NCBI GenBank assembly: GCA_016716885.1
Contig: JADJUV010000033.1
Coordinates: forward strand, 1-50,831
Direction of reading: 5' to 3'
DNA length: 50,831 bases
From: Candidatus Trichofilum aggregatum
GTDB lineage: Bacteria; Chloroflexota; Anaerolineae; Promineifilales; Promineifilaceae
Part shown: piece after piece, positions 6,901 to 15,008 of the stretch
Position numbering within the stretch: the stretch's first letter is position 1
Layout of the letters: the number at the start of each line of letters is the position of its first letter
Notes under the pieces: generated by a model
Told to the model about the DNA's origin: nothing
Database searches by the model: none
The model's input: the letters and a program-made list of their open reading frames with translations, nothing else
Program-made: the position numbers and the translations under genes

Positions 6901-9086
6901 CCGACAGCCACTTTCCAGGCCGCCAGGTTAGCCACATCTGCCGAGTTGAAGAAACCAAAGACCGCGCCGGTTCCGTTGGCGAAGTAGAGGTTGTTATTGA
7001 GGGTCAAACCGGTCGGGTTGGCCGTTGTGCCGTTGATCTTGATGGCGTAATGTTTGCCGGTGGCTCCGCTGTTGGTACGGGCATTGAAGAAAATGTTATC
7101 GCGGAACGAACGGGTATTGGTTGTCTGTACGCCGTTGAACGCATAGGAGCTACCCGTACCCGCTGTGGCCGTGCCCCCGATATACACACTGTTATGGAAA
7201 AACTGATCCGTGCCTAAGGCTTCATTGATCCCAACAATCCCAACTGTCGAACTGTTGGTCGCCGCGCCGCCAATGGCATTGGTGATCCCCGCGCCCAGGG
7301 CAATCATGTTGTTCCGGTAAATCGTGGTGCCACCTGCCACCCGGATGCCATTGACTTCCGCGGCCGCGCTGTTGGTCGCCACCGTCAGCCCATAGATCAG
7401 GTTTCTTTCCACCACATTAGCCGTACCCCCGGTGAACTGGATCCCCGTCACCACACTGGCGGCCGTGGCATTGGTGTTGCTCAAGTTATAGATGGTATTC
7501 TGCGACAACGTATGATTGGGTGTTGCCGTCGTAACGTTGATCCCAATCACCGAGGCCGTTGTTGTCGTGCCCGTACCGATGTTGGTGGTCAGGTTGCGGA
7601 TGGTGTTGGCTGTAAACAGCGCCGGGGCATTTGAGGTATGCATCCCGATAACCTGCGACCCAGTCCCGGTGGCGGTAAGTTGAATGGAGTTGGCAACTGT
7701 TCCCCCAATATTGTTTGAGGTCGCCGTAAAACTCACCCCCGTCCCGGTATTCGCTCGCAACCCGTAAATGATATACGTACCCGAAGCCGCGGCATTGGTT
7801 ACGGCAATGCCGCCAATGTTGTTGCCGGTAGCCGTCCAATTGTTTGTGCTGAAGTTGAAGATGCCATACACCTCGGTTCCGGTAGTCGAATTGGTGGAGA
7901 AGGTCAAAGACCCTGTCGCCGATTGACTGCCAATCGTATTATTGTTGGTATTGGCAACCCCATTTGTCACCAGAATACCCAGAAAGGGGCTGGATGTGCT
8001 TGTGCCGTTCGATGTCACCCCCGTCAGGCTCACAGAGGCAATGGTGTTGTTGCTGATGTCGGAAAGTGTGCCACCGGTAATGCCGTTGAAGACGATCCCT
8101 TGAAACTTGCCGGTTGAGCCTGTCAGGGTGTACGTACCGGTCTGGGTGTTAGAAGCGTAACCGATGATGTTGCCAGTGATCGTAAAACCCTGGGCACCAG
8201 AAGTCGCCGACGTGTTGCCAATGTCAATCGCCCGGTGGCTCGCGCCTGTTGTCCAGGTGCGTGTGCCGGTTTGGTAGAGCCGGTTGTTGGTGATCGTCCA
8301 GGTGTTGCAACCGCCGTTGCTGGCAATGCCAGAACTGGTGACAGCGGCACCGAAGTAGTCGAAGATGTTATTGTTCGTAACCAGGACACCGCTATTGCCG
8401 ATGGCCGTGGTAGTGGTTGAGCCGTTGCACAAGATGCCCTTGGTCGGCAAGTTTGTCCCCGCAGGGCCAATGTTGTTGTTGGAAATCGCATTGTTGTCGT
8501 TGCCGTTGGCTGTCGCCCCGTCGGTGCTGAAGAAGATGACCGCGCCGTTGGTGGCCACACTCATCGTGCCCGACCCTTGAATGTTGGCATTGGTGATGGT
8601 GTTGCTGGTGGCCCCACCGATGAAGCGGATGGTACTGGTGCCGGATGTCGGCGATACGGTGGTGTTGGCAATTGTCAGCGCGTTGCCGCCGGTGTTTAGA
8701 CCATTGATGGTGACATTGTCGGCTCCGTTCAGGTCAATGAGCGGGCTACCGGCGACGATAGCGCCACTGATGGTGCGGGCGGCGCCGCCCGAAGGTTGAA
8801 CGAGAACAGAGGTGTAGGAAGCGGCTCCGGAGCCACTGGCATTGAGGACAGCGGGAGCGGTTTCGGTGGTATCGCCCGTGACATCCAATATGATGTCACC
8901 GGTTAAGATACCGGCGTTGATGTCGTCGAAGGCGGCTTTGAGGGTGAGATAATCACCACCCCCACCCCCATTGACAGTTCGTGTCACGTTGGGGGCCGCC
9001 AGGACTTTTTGTCCCGACGAAAAAAGAACCAGGGAAAGGAATAACAAGAGTATCCAGGGCAAGATGTGAGAACGACGGGCCAACAT
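3963..9086 (-). CDS. Giant secreted parallel beta-helix protein with C-terminal membrane anchor
   Basis: A 1707-aa exported protein. Residues 1-30 form a signal peptide (basic start, then a Leu/Val-rich core, cleavage near VLA-AP). Residues ~31-780 are low-complexity Asn/Thr/Gly/Ile-rich repeats (NNNIG, SNNTI, TNNTIG) typical of right-handed beta-helices. A short Ig-like stretch follows at ~800-925. A second helix module (~930-1470) begins with nearly the same pattern as the first: DYLTLKAAFDDINAG against TYTSLTNAGGIFQAINAG, and VLVQPSGG against ILIKPSGG. This indicates internal duplication. The C-terminal ~200 residues carry a beta domain ending in VSSFSPFVLG, a hydrophobic helix (~1681-1699) and an arginine-rich tail (RSRSR), the form of a membrane anchor. 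The start at 9086 has GGAGG 5 nt upstream. The role is probably surface binding or carbohydrate contact, but no catalytic motif is visible. Confidence 0.85.
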   Translation of the reverse strand: MLARRSHILPWILLLFLSLVLFSSGQKVLAAPNVTRTVNGGGGGDYLTLKAAFDDINAGILTGDIILDVTGDTTETAPAVLNASGSGAASYTSVLVQPSGGAARTISGAIVAGSPLIDLNGADNVTINGLNTGGNALTIANTTVSPTSGTSTIRFIGGATSNTITNANIQGSGTMSVATNGAVIFFSTDGATANGNDNNAISNNNIGPAGTNLPTKGILCNGSTTTTAIGNSGVLVTNNNIFDYFGAAVTSSGIASNGGCNTWTITNNRLYQTGTRTWTTGASHRAIDIGNTSATSGAQGFTITGNIIGYASNTQTGTYTLTGSTGKFQGIVFNGITGGTLSDISNNTIASVSLTGVTSNGTSTSSPFLGILVTNGVANTNNNTIGSQSATGSLTFSTNSTTGTEVYGIFNFSTNNWTATGNNIGGIAVTNAAASGTYIIYGLRANTGTGVSFTATSNNIGGTVANSIQLTATGTGSQVIGMHTSNAPALFTANTIRNLTTNIGTGTTTTASVIGINVTTATPNHTLSQNTIYNLSNTNATAASVVTGIQFTGGTANVVERNLIYGLTVATNSAAAEVNGIRVAGGTTIYRNNMIALGAGITNAIGGAATNSSTVGIVGINEALGTDQFFHNSVYIGGTATAGTGSSYAFNGVQTTNTRSFRDNIFFNARTNSGATGKHYAIKINGTTANPTGLTLNNNLYFANGTGAVFGFFNSADVANLAAWKVAVGQDGSSFEANPQYNDPTNAVPDLHLHPTNSTVAEGNGVDVGVANDYDGQTRSTLTPVDIGADAGNFVGIDLSAPTISYTALCNTALTTDRVVVATLTDVTGVPTSGGLQPRIYYKKGLAGAWFSSQGVLASGTGTNGTWNFTIVAADMGGVAAADTIYYYVIAQDTLGNLASNPAGVVASDVNTVTTPPTTPNSYLIVAAFSGSYDVGVGQTYTSLTNAGGIFQAINAGALTGNVVINIVSDLSGELGTNALNQWPEDGVGGYTILIKPSGGPRLVTGSINGALIRLFGADRVRLDGSTAATLTEVVGGTPALRELTIQNTNIGTSAVVIAVQTGTNGAQNNTIKNVNVIGQDPTTTLVGIALGGNTVGTAGTDNDGNRIENCTVQKAIYGIYSGGQNATNPNTGTVITMNDLTATGTNRVRRIGILIFNEDGIQITENSIGGIDTNESADAIGIGVGIQGIDATITTSGGVINALIANNKVNGVASISTTGFSAVGIAVAGGTGNANTVSNNMITGVTAPATAPDLVAGIFVAGVPGSTTRLYYNSVAMTGDRGTVATQMPSYALAVTGTDPTVILRNNIFYTTQTASGGGANAKSYALGMVTTTFVNLDSNNNLFWSAGANDGGFRSGSLNVGVGTDYATLALWQAAVSDDGSSAEADPLFTSTSDLSVVVGTGYDPASPASNRGVTVPGFSSDMNGVDVRDASRPDIGADEFVVDRTLTITGTLPGGLNGRYDNITVTQYQADAGGLLDFNGNLTVDAGARFNLATYGLTVEGTITNNGTLQQTQDVIASATTRFLYITNVTGASAKYYGVDITTAGVAMGNTTVKVLGNQAGGCAGLSGVMIRCFDVTPTTAVPVTMRLWFTEAERNSVPANATQLWHWDDMLTVWGLAGNSYQYSETGAACTSGSGTACWFQADNVSSFSPFVLGAASSPTAIQLQKLAVSSADAHMVFVLVIGIGLLVLTAWILRSRSRVFSQ

Positions 9087-9789
9087 TTTTCCTCCAATTT
9101 TGCTGACAAGGGATAATTACGACGGTGAACCTGACGCCAGGGAGCGGGACTGGATGACACGAAGCGTCTACCAATGCTACAAAGCGCAAGGTTTGTCGTC
9201 GTTAAAAAACGAGATGATATTGATCTAACCGACCGTAGCCCGGTGGGTTAAGAACTGTTTTGGGTGAATGACGAGTGAGATTTCCCCCAAACTGGCACTG
9301 ACCATCCGCGGCCGCAACGCCGTTAAGGGGAGTTGCTCTACCAGTTATCCGGTGAGCAACTCCCCTTAACGGGCGCATAAGATGCGGCCGTAACTCCATC
9401 ATAAATCATATCCTCATCACATACGGTTTTAATTTTTTGTATGAAGACGAAGACCGGCAGGCGTGACCCATTACAAAAGGGCAGAGACTGACTGCTTGCG
9501 GCTTTTTGCGCCGTTTGAGATGAGTGTCATGTTCTGTTGCGGCCGCAGAAGCCGCTACTTTAACCTGGTACCAACGCACCACATTCATATGGTGTTGTTT
9601 TTTGGCCAGAGTTTTATGACCCATCCCCTGTAAATGTTACAGTAGGCAGATTTTTACTATGCTATGCTTCTGTTTGGTCAATGGGAATATTGTAACAGGG
9701 TTTGTTTTTTCGTCTCGTTTGTTCATGGGGGAAAAAAGTTTGAGTTTGGTTAAAAGAACTCTATGGTTTTTTGGGAGTTCGCAGCGTGC
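9087..9789. other. Non-coding gap with a 17-bp hairpin
   Basis: No convincing gene. A perfect inverted repeat with 17-bp arms (GTTAAGGGGAGTTGCT within the left arm) occupies 9321-9337 and 9355-9371. Two GCGGCCGC octamers are at 9308 and 9539. The short open frames here lack ribosome-binding sites or recognisable content. Confidence 0.5.
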
Positions 9790-10172
9790 GACTATAACCG
9801 ACGCGGCAACAAGGAGAATTCCAATTTTGCCGCCCTCAGCCATAAGTCCGGACATAATCTGGGTCTGCGCCATGCCACCAACTGGAACACCACTCAGGGC
9901 GGTTTGACGGTTAGCGGGCCAGGGCAATACACCAACTACGGCAACGCCTTTGACATGATGGGGGTAGGGGGAGATGCCCACTACCATTTCACCGCCTACG
10001 CCAAAGAGCGTCTGGGCTGGCTATCGCCGGATCAGGTCACGGTCGTCAGCCAGAGCAACACCTATCGTCTGTACAGCCACGACAGCCCAACCGTGACCGC
10101 CGGACGGGTTTACCTGTTGCGGGTTCCTCGGGATGTAATGGTTTATCACCCCGGTAGGCGTGGGGGCGCTTG
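9790..10172 (+). pseudogene. Inactivated zinc metallopeptidase fragment (M11/gametolysin-like)
   Basis: The frame contains HKSGHNLGLRH followed 26 residues later by GNAFDMMG and then HFTAYAKERLGWL. This is the order HExxHxxGxxH, Met-turn, YAKERLGWL of secreted metzincins of the M11 type. The catalytic glutamate of HE-x-x-H is lysine (codon AAG), so the enzyme would be dead even if translated. The fragment has no signal peptide, no propeptide and no C-terminal domains; it runs into unrelated sequence at both ends. It is best read as the relic of an exported protease. The family assignment is good at the motif level; exact clan membership is uncertain. Confidence 0.65.
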
Positions 10173-10320
10173 ATTACTTTTTTATCAGCCCGATGATGCC
10201 TCAGCCCTGAGTGCGGTGATGACCGTTACCATCCTGGTCACACCAACCGCATTCCATTGGCTTTATCTCCCCATCGCCTTACGCTTATAGTCTCGCCTTT
10301 CTTACTGGTTACAGGGCCGT

Positions 10321-10935
10321 TTATCCGCTGTTTTTGCTGAACCAACCTGGGGTCTTGCCGCCTGGTAAACGGATCTGCCTATTCACAAACCTCAGTTCAT
10401 CCACTTCGTAATTTTTCCTGGTTTTGGTGCCAACAACGAAGAAAGGGAGATCACCTGGCTGGTGATCCCCCTCTCTTGTCGCCATAACTCTCAATAGCCA
10501 GGTTCGTTGGCCAGACCCCCTATTTTTCCGCCTGCTTTTGAGCGCGGCCGCAAACCCTTGAAAATTCTCGGTCAAATCAGGAATATTCTTGCCGAAAACA
10601 GGCAATAACAGACCACTAAAAATTTCCTCGGTATGAAATGTGGTCTGCCCGTTGACTCCCGGTGTCAGGGTGTGGGTGCGTTCCGATTTGAATAACCCCA
10701 ACGGCATTCCCCCAGTAAGAACCATCTTTTTGGCCGGTTCAAAAGCGGTTACCTTGACAGGAAAAGCCTGGGAACTTAACCGGGTAAAGAACTTCACCGT
10801 CTGACCCAATGCCAGGTTGCCTTCAATGTGATCCATGCTGGTATCCCATTCAGGATAACCCCGCGCATCGGTAAGAATTTGCCAGATGGCCTGCGGAGAA
10901 GCGTTGATGGTGACGGTAGCCTGATATTTCTTCAT
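10321..10935 (-). CDS. SRPBCC (START/polyketide cyclase-like) protein, probably 3'-frameshifted
   Basis: The N-terminal ~145 residues are a typical small SRPBCC domain. They open with a strand and alpha1 turn (ATVTINASPQAIWQILTD), then YPEWDTSMDHIEG, FEPAKKMVLTGG, FHTEEIFSG, and a last helix ending NFQGFAAALKSRRK. Such domains form a hydrophobic ligand-binding cavity; substrates vary and none can be named here. The last ~55 residues (from NRGSGQR) are unlike the family. Adding one A to the AAAAA run at 10521-10526 would end the protein at ...SRRKK and remove this tail, so the true gene probably stops near 10518. The DUF1801 gene lies 24 bp upstream, so they may be co-transcribed. A GCGGCCGC copy encodes the Ala-Ala-Ala in the final helix. 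Confidence 0.75.
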   Translation of the reverse strand: MKKYQATVTINASPQAIWQILTDARGYPEWDTSMDHIEGNLALGQTVKFFTRLSSQAFPVKVTAFEPAKKMVLTGGMPLGLFKSERTHTLTPGVNGQTTFHTEEIFSGLLLPVFGKNIPDLTENFQGFAAALKSRRKNRGSGQRTWLLRVMATREGDHQPGDLPFFVVGTKTRKNYEVDELRFVNRQIRLPGGKTPGWFSKNSG

Positions 10936-10959
10936 TTGTTTGATCCTTTTGTCATGAGC

Positions 10960-11320
10960 TTACTTGTCATTCTGGAGCGTTTGTTGCACATAATCTTGCA
11001 AGGCCTGACGGTTAAATTCCAGGGAGTTGATACGCATCGTCCGGGTCTTGCTCCCATCCCCTTGCAGAAGCCCATAATCATCTTTTAACGCGGCTCCGGC
11101 AAAGAAAATCAGGGAGACTTTCCCTTTGCCTACCACCGTTTGGATATGATTGCGGGTCGTGCCGTAGACGAGACAATCCTTCCACTTAATGCTTTCATTG
11201 AAAGTTGGCCCTGCCGCCAGAATACAGGCCCGGATCGCCCTAAAGAGCGGGGGCGATGTCCGCGTTCAAAGCCGCGATATATTCATTCACAATGTCGTTT
11301 TTTGAGGGTATGTCGTTCAT
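10960..11320 (-). CDS. DUF1801-domain protein, frameshifted
   Basis: From the ATG at 11320 the protein reads DIPSKNDIVNEYIAALNADIAPAL and hits TAG. One base out of phase it continues RAIRACILAAGPTFNESIKWKD, then GKVSLIFFAGAALKDD and a stop at 10960-10962. Removing one T from a TTT run near 11237 restores a single ~119-aa frame. This fits the DUF1801 (YdhG-like) family, whose hallmark is the ES-I-KW helix. Function in the family is not settled; members are often near SRPBCC and AraC genes, as here. Either a recent loss or a base-call error. Confidence 0.65.
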
Positions 11321-11330
11321 GTCTCACATG

Positions 11331-12107
11331 TTACCCGTTGTTAGGGGAAAATGCCTTGTAAGAAGCGGCCATAAGATTATCTTGAAGGATTGAAGGGGCC
11401 TCAAAATATTCAAGCGGCGAGAAGCCTGTCATCTTTTTGAACGCATGGTTGAGATGGGCCTGATCATAGAAAACATCGGGATCAAGATGGCTGATAATCC
11501 GCGGGTTTTGCCCGGCAAAATCGCAGGTTTGCTCCAGAAATGAATGAACCAGGTTGATACTATCAATTTCTTTCCGGCTGAGACCGAAGGTGTTCTTGTA
11601 TAACCGTCGTTTATGGCGCGGCGAATAAGCGGCTAACCAGGCTGACTCTGTAAAATCGGGCGCGAGCAAGGGGTAACGAGGTTGGGGCTTTTGTTGGGCT
11701 TGAATTGCCGTTGTGACCTGGGAGACAAAGGTGGAAAAATCCAATGGGTTATCGTTCGCCCAATTTAACTCAAGGAACGTGTTGGCTTTGAGTGGTTTCC
11801 CCTGATAAAACGCCGCAAACGGGAGTGAGAGACGAGCACCAAACAGAACGAGAGGGGTGGTGAAGGTAAACGTCAGGGGGTGGGTGTGTAGCGTTTTGAG
11901 GGATTGGTAGGGCAAAGTGAACTGGGTTTGTTTTATTTCATCCTGGCATTGGATAGTTCCTGCCTGAATCAGAAAGTAATCGTAAAACAACTCTGGGATG
12001 AAATGGTCGCTGATGGTGATAGGCTTTTGTGACTTGACCGTCATGAACCAATAAAAGGCGATGCCTAGTGAAGCGTTGCCGGGTTTCTTTTGAAAGGTGA
12101 TGTTCAT
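11331..12107 (-). CDS. AraC-family transcriptional regulator
   Basis: A 258-aa protein whose C-terminal ~90 residues form the two-HTH AraC DNA-binding domain. The region from HKRRLYKNTFGLSRKEID to HLDPDVFYDQAHLNHAFKKMTGFSPLEYF carries the family pattern of the second helix pair, ending in G-SP-EY. The first ~150 residues are a beta-rich sensor without recognisable motifs. It has a usable start at 12107 with AGG about 7 nt upstream. It lies 10 bp upstream of the frameshifted DUF1801 gene on the same strand, so it may regulate that small cluster. The ligand is unknown. Confidence 0.8.
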   Translation of the reverse strand: MNITFQKKPGNASLGIAFYWFMTVKSQKPITISDHFIPELFYDYFLIQAGTIQCQDEIKQTQFTLPYQSLKTLHTHPLTFTFTTPLVLFGARLSLPFAAFYQGKPLKANTFLELNWANDNPLDFSTFVSQVTTAIQAQQKPQPRYPLLAPDFTESAWLAAYSPRHKRRLYKNTFGLSRKEIDSINLVHSFLEQTCDFAGQNPRIISHLDPDVFYDQAHLNHAFKKMTGFSPLEYFEAPSILQDNLMAASYKAFSPNNG

Positions 12108-12887
12108 GATTGACCTGCCGCAAAATTCTATGGTGTTTGGTTATGACTGAGTTTAGAGGAGAGAGCTAGAGCTAGAGGGTTTTCCAGAGTCATTCCTCAT
12201 GCTCTCTCCTCTTGCTCTAAACTCTTGCTCTAAACTCCAGTTATGAATATGCCATTATGTGACGATGGGATCAAGTCACAAGAGCAAAGCCAACGACACT
12301 GACCGGTATAAACCAGATGGCTGATTGGTTTATCTCGGTAAGAGTATAGCCGTTTTGAGAAGGTGAATGCGGCCGCAACGACATCATTTTACGCTCGTTT
12401 GTGCATCCATAAAAAACCTCTGGTTGGGCTTTCCGCCCGACAGGCAAGATCAACGATTGCGGCCGCATATGCTTTCACACCGCCTCATCCACCACCCACC
12501 ACATCCAATAGACCGGCCCGCGGCCGCATCCCCGCCACCCCTTCTCTGCCTGATACCCGCTTGGGTCATACCGTCGCTTCATCTCAACCCTCTGCCCGTC
12601 CCCACGCCCCCGTTTTGTTCAATGCCTGCCAGTTGATACTCAGCCTAAATCTGACAATATCTCATCTTCCGGTGACGCCGTATCTCAGATTTTCAAAACA
12701 GGTAAAAATTTTCCAATTCCTACCCTTACTTCACCACTAAACTACTCTCAACAAAACTGGTTGATTCGGCAAGACTCAACAACCTCTCGAAAAACTGCAT
12801 AGATGGTTTTCACCCCTCTAGCCGTTATGTGGAGCAATCTGGCGATCAAAAAAACTTACCCACAACAGCCAAATATCAGGAGACAAC
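12108..12887. other. Non-coding gap with inverted repeats and GCGGCCGC copies
   Basis: About 780 bases without a supported gene. An inverted repeat built from GAGTTTAG and AGGAGAGAGC blocks spans about 12149-12237. Three GCGGCCGC octamers occur at 12369, 12459 and 12520; the last begins a ~35-bp direct repeat (12519-12553) found again at 15010-15044. Open frames on the plus strand here are Pro/His-rich and look non-coding. Confidence 0.5.
12519..12553 (+). repeat. Direct repeat copy 1 (octamer plus CATCCCCGCCACCCC)
   Basis: The block CGCGGCCGCATCCCCGCC continues into ACCCCTTCTCTGCCTGAT. The copy at 15010-15044 differs by two small indels. The two copies bracket the DUF4287-SRPBCC, 4-TM and AraC genes. 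Confidence 0.6.
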
Positions 12888-13502
12888 ATGAACGTAACTT
12901 ATCGTGCGGATTATGACCTGGCCGACGCGGCCGCCCATACCGGCAAATCACTGGAAGCGTGGTTCGCTATTTTTGATCAGAGAGATGGCACGAAGGCAGG
13001 CCGACGCCCTTTGGCTGATTTCCTTATGAAGGAAATGAAACTAGACCTCTGGTGGGCGACGACGGCTTATGTTGAATATGAGCGTGCCCGCAATCTGCGT
13101 AAAAAGGATGGCTCACTGGCCGGGTATAACATCTGTATCACCAAAACCATCAAAGCGAGTGCGCCTCAATTGTATGAAGCCTTTACCGACCCCGAATTAC
13201 TGGGGCAATGGTTTGCTACGCATACAAAACAAGATTTGACCGTTGGCGGACGCTTTGAAAACAGTGATGGGAATATGGGGAGCTACAAGAAACTCCAACC
13301 CGGTAAGGGGTTGGCCTTCACCTGGGAAGGGCAAGGGCAGGAGCAAAACAGCGTCGTAGATGTGAAACTGGAGGCGAAGGGGGACAACAAATCGGGATTA
13401 ATCATCACCCATGACCGTATTGCCAACCGGGCCGAAGCGGATGGTCTGCGCCAGGGGTGGGGTGAGGCAGTAGAAAGGCTCAAACAATTTCTGGAGCACT
13501 AA
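12888..13502 (+). CDS. DUF4287 and SRPBCC (AHSA1-like) fusion protein
   Basis: A 204-aa fusion. Residues ~10-75 match the DUF4287 layout (TGKSLEAWFAIF, then LMKEMKLDLWWATTAYVEYERARNLR). Residues ~83-204 are an AHSA1-type SRPBCC domain: ITKTIKASAPQLYEAFTDPELLGQWF, FTWEG, VDVKLEAKGDNKSGLIITH and a final helix GWGEAVERLKQFLE. AHSA1-type proteins are mostly uncharacterised stress or ligand-binding proteins; DUF4287 has no known function. The start has AGGAG 6 nt upstream. The next gene starts 10 nt after the stop with its own strong Shine-Dalgarno, so the two form an operon. A GCGGCCGC copy near the 5' end encodes Asp-Ala-Ala-Ala. Confidence 0.85.
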   Translation: MNVTYRADYDLADAAAHTGKSLEAWFAIFDQRDGTKAGRRPLADFLMKEMKLDLWWATTAYVEYERARNLRKKDGSLAGYNICITKTIKASAPQLYEAFTDPELLGQWFATHTKQDLTVGGRFENSDGNMGSYKKLQPGKGLAFTWEGQGQEQNSVVDVKLEAKGDNKSGLIITHDRIANRAEADGLRQGWGEAVERLKQFLEH

Positions 13503-13512
13503 GGAGAGAATC

Positions 13513-13938
13513 ATGCGACGAATTGTACTGGCGGCCGCGGCCGCGTTTCTGACGATGTTTGTTTTAGGTGGGACATGGAATGCTGTAGTGATGGCGGGTT
13601 TCTATGCCAACCAGGCCCCGGCCAACGCCCGTCTACCGGAAGAACAATCGTTTCTCGCGCTCATTGTGGGATATGTTCTCCTCACCTTTTTCATGACCTT
13701 CCTTTACGTCCAAAGCTTCAGTCATCGGCCTTCTTGGGGAGCCAGTTTCCAGTTTGGGGCTTTGTTTGGCCTGATTGCGACCTTGCCCCTTTACTTCATT
13801 CTCTACGCCATCTGGGATTTTTCAGCGGCACACCTCATCGTAGATTCCATCTGGCACCTGGTAGAGCAGGGGATTGGGGCGATGGTGTTAGGGGCGGTTC
13901 TGTTTGCCCGAACGAGTCCTGCGGCCGCAAGCAACTGA
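13513..13938 (+). CDS. Small four-helix membrane protein
   Basis: A 141-aa product with four hydrophobic segments: ~3-30 (LAAAAAFLTMFVLGG...), ~46-66 (FLALIVGYVLLTFFMTFLYV), ~80-103 (FGALFGLIATLPLYFILY) and ~110-133. The family is not recognised with certainty; small four-TM proteins such as the DUF1761 or DUF2177 types are similar in size. It has AAGGAG 7 nt upstream and follows the DUF4287-SRPBCC gene by 10 nt. Its stop codon abuts the stop codon of the convergent AraC gene with no spacer. Two overlapping GCGGCCGC copies encode five alanines in the first helix and a third copy lies at the C-terminus. Confidence 0.7.
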   Translation: MRRIVLAAAAAFLTMFVLGGTWNAVVMAGFYANQAPANARLPEEQSFLALIVGYVLLTFFMTFLYVQSFSHRPSWGASFQFGALFGLIATLPLYFILYAIWDFSAAHLIVDSIWHLVEQGIGAMVLGAVLFARTSPAAASN

Positions 13939-14784
13939 TTACTGACCAATCATGGCCGTACTGTTCGGGGCACGCTGTTGCACATAGGTTTGCGGCGTGA
14001 CCCCGGCCAAGGCCCGAAACTCCTGAATGAGGTGCGACTGGTCGTAGTAACCGAAGCGGTAGGCCACATCAGCCCAATTCACGACTGTCTCGCCTCTAAT
14101 CTGACGCACCAGATGTTTGAAGCGCATGATACGGGCCAGGTTTTTAGGGGAGATGCCCACCACTTGCTGAAACAAGGTGATAAGGTGTTTATTGCTCAAA
14201 CCAAGCTGATCACATAATTGGGCAATCGGCATTCCCCCTATTGTGTTATCCAGTGTATCAATCGCCCGGCGCACCAGACAAAACGCATATTCGTCAGGTG
14301 TCAGATGGCTGAGGAGCCACTGTTCAATCACTTCGATTTGTGCCAGAAGGTCCTGTGCGGCCGCAATCTGTTCCCTAAGCCGGTTCATCTCATAACCCAA
14401 CAGCAGATCCGCCGCCACGACCTGATTGAGCAACCCCACCAGCGTTCGCCCCAGCAAAGCATGAGCACCCCCCGGCCGAAAGCTAATTCCAATGACATGG
14501 GAATCACCCGCAGACTCAATGGCCAACGGCTGGTTGTGCAGTCCGGCCACCCAAAAACGGCGGTGTGTCTCCAGCACCGGCTTTTCACCTACGGCCAGCA
14601 CCCGATGAGGTTCAGCAAAACTAACCATCAACTCAAAACCACCGCTGGGCAACACAACCTCACGCTGGTAGAAGGTGTACCCTTTAACACCCCAAATCGT
14701 ATGCACAAATGGGCGGAGCGAAGGGGATGGGGTGTAACGAAAGGCCGTAAAGGTGGAAGATTGAAAAATTGTTGGGTTCATCAT
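13939..14784 (-). CDS. AraC-family transcriptional regulator (cupin-like N-terminus)
   Basis: A 281-aa regulator. The N-terminal ~150 residues are beta-rich and carry FVHTIWGVKG, LPSGGFELMVSF and GISFRPGGAHALLG, the pattern seen in AraC proteins with a DUF6597-type sensor. The C-terminal ~100 residues are the two-HTH domain: IAQLCDQLGLSNKHLITLFQQVVGISPKNLARIMRFKHL, then ADVAYRFGYYDQSHLIQEFRALAGVTPQTY. It converges on the 4-TM gene with zero spacing and probably controls neighbouring genes. The inducer is unknown. No good Shine-Dalgarno precedes the two adjacent ATG codons. Confidence 0.85.
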   Translation of the reverse strand: MMNPTIFQSSTFTAFRYTPSPSLRPFVHTIWGVKGYTFYQREVVLPSGGFELMVSFAEPHRVLAVGEKPVLETHRRFWVAGLHNQPLAIESAGDSHVIGISFRPGGAHALLGRTLVGLLNQVVAADLLLGYEMNRLREQIAAAQDLLAQIEVIEQWLLSHLTPDEYAFCLVRRAIDTLDNTIGGMPIAQLCDQLGLSNKHLITLFQQVVGISPKNLARIMRFKHLVRQIRGETVVNWADVAYRFGYYDQSHLIQEFRALAGVTPQTYVQQRAPNSTAMIGQ

Positions 14785-14807
14785 CGTTTTTTGCCGCCGC
14801 AGTGACC

Positions 14808-15008
14808 ATGTCAGGTAAAAACCACCTTGATAAAGAGTCGGATTTCAACATAGTAGCACGCATGTTCTTATCCATCAAGCCAGTTACAAACCGATGGCCG
14901 CTGATTGACGCTATCAAAGTTGGGGATATGTATTACATTTACTACGACATCAATGGTGGCCCTGGTGGTATGGGTTTGCTTCAGGGAACCATAACGTCAA
15001 TGGAGTAA
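14808..15008 (+). CDS. Small hypothetical protein
   Basis: A 66-aa frame with protein-like composition (NIVARMFLSIKPVTNRWPL, then VGDMYYIYYDINGGPGG). It diverges from the AraC gene with 23 bp between starts. No clear ribosome-binding site precedes the ATG, and I recognise no family. It could be a real small gene or the 3' part of a truncated one. Confidence 0.35.
   Translation: MSGKNHLDKESDFNIVARMFLSIKPVTNRWPLIDAIKVGDMYYIYYDINGGPGGMGLLQGTITSME

Noticed and set aside
9406..9624. 72-aa minus-strand frame in the 9.1-9.8 kb gap
   Set aside because: Mixed composition without a recognised family, no clear ribosome site, and its centre is an octamer-encoded alanine run.
12363..12740. Plus-strand open frames of 125 and 89 aa in the 12.1-12.9 kb gap
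   Set aside because: Pro/His/Ser-rich low-complexity content, no Shine-Dalgarno, and they run across octamers and a direct repeat.
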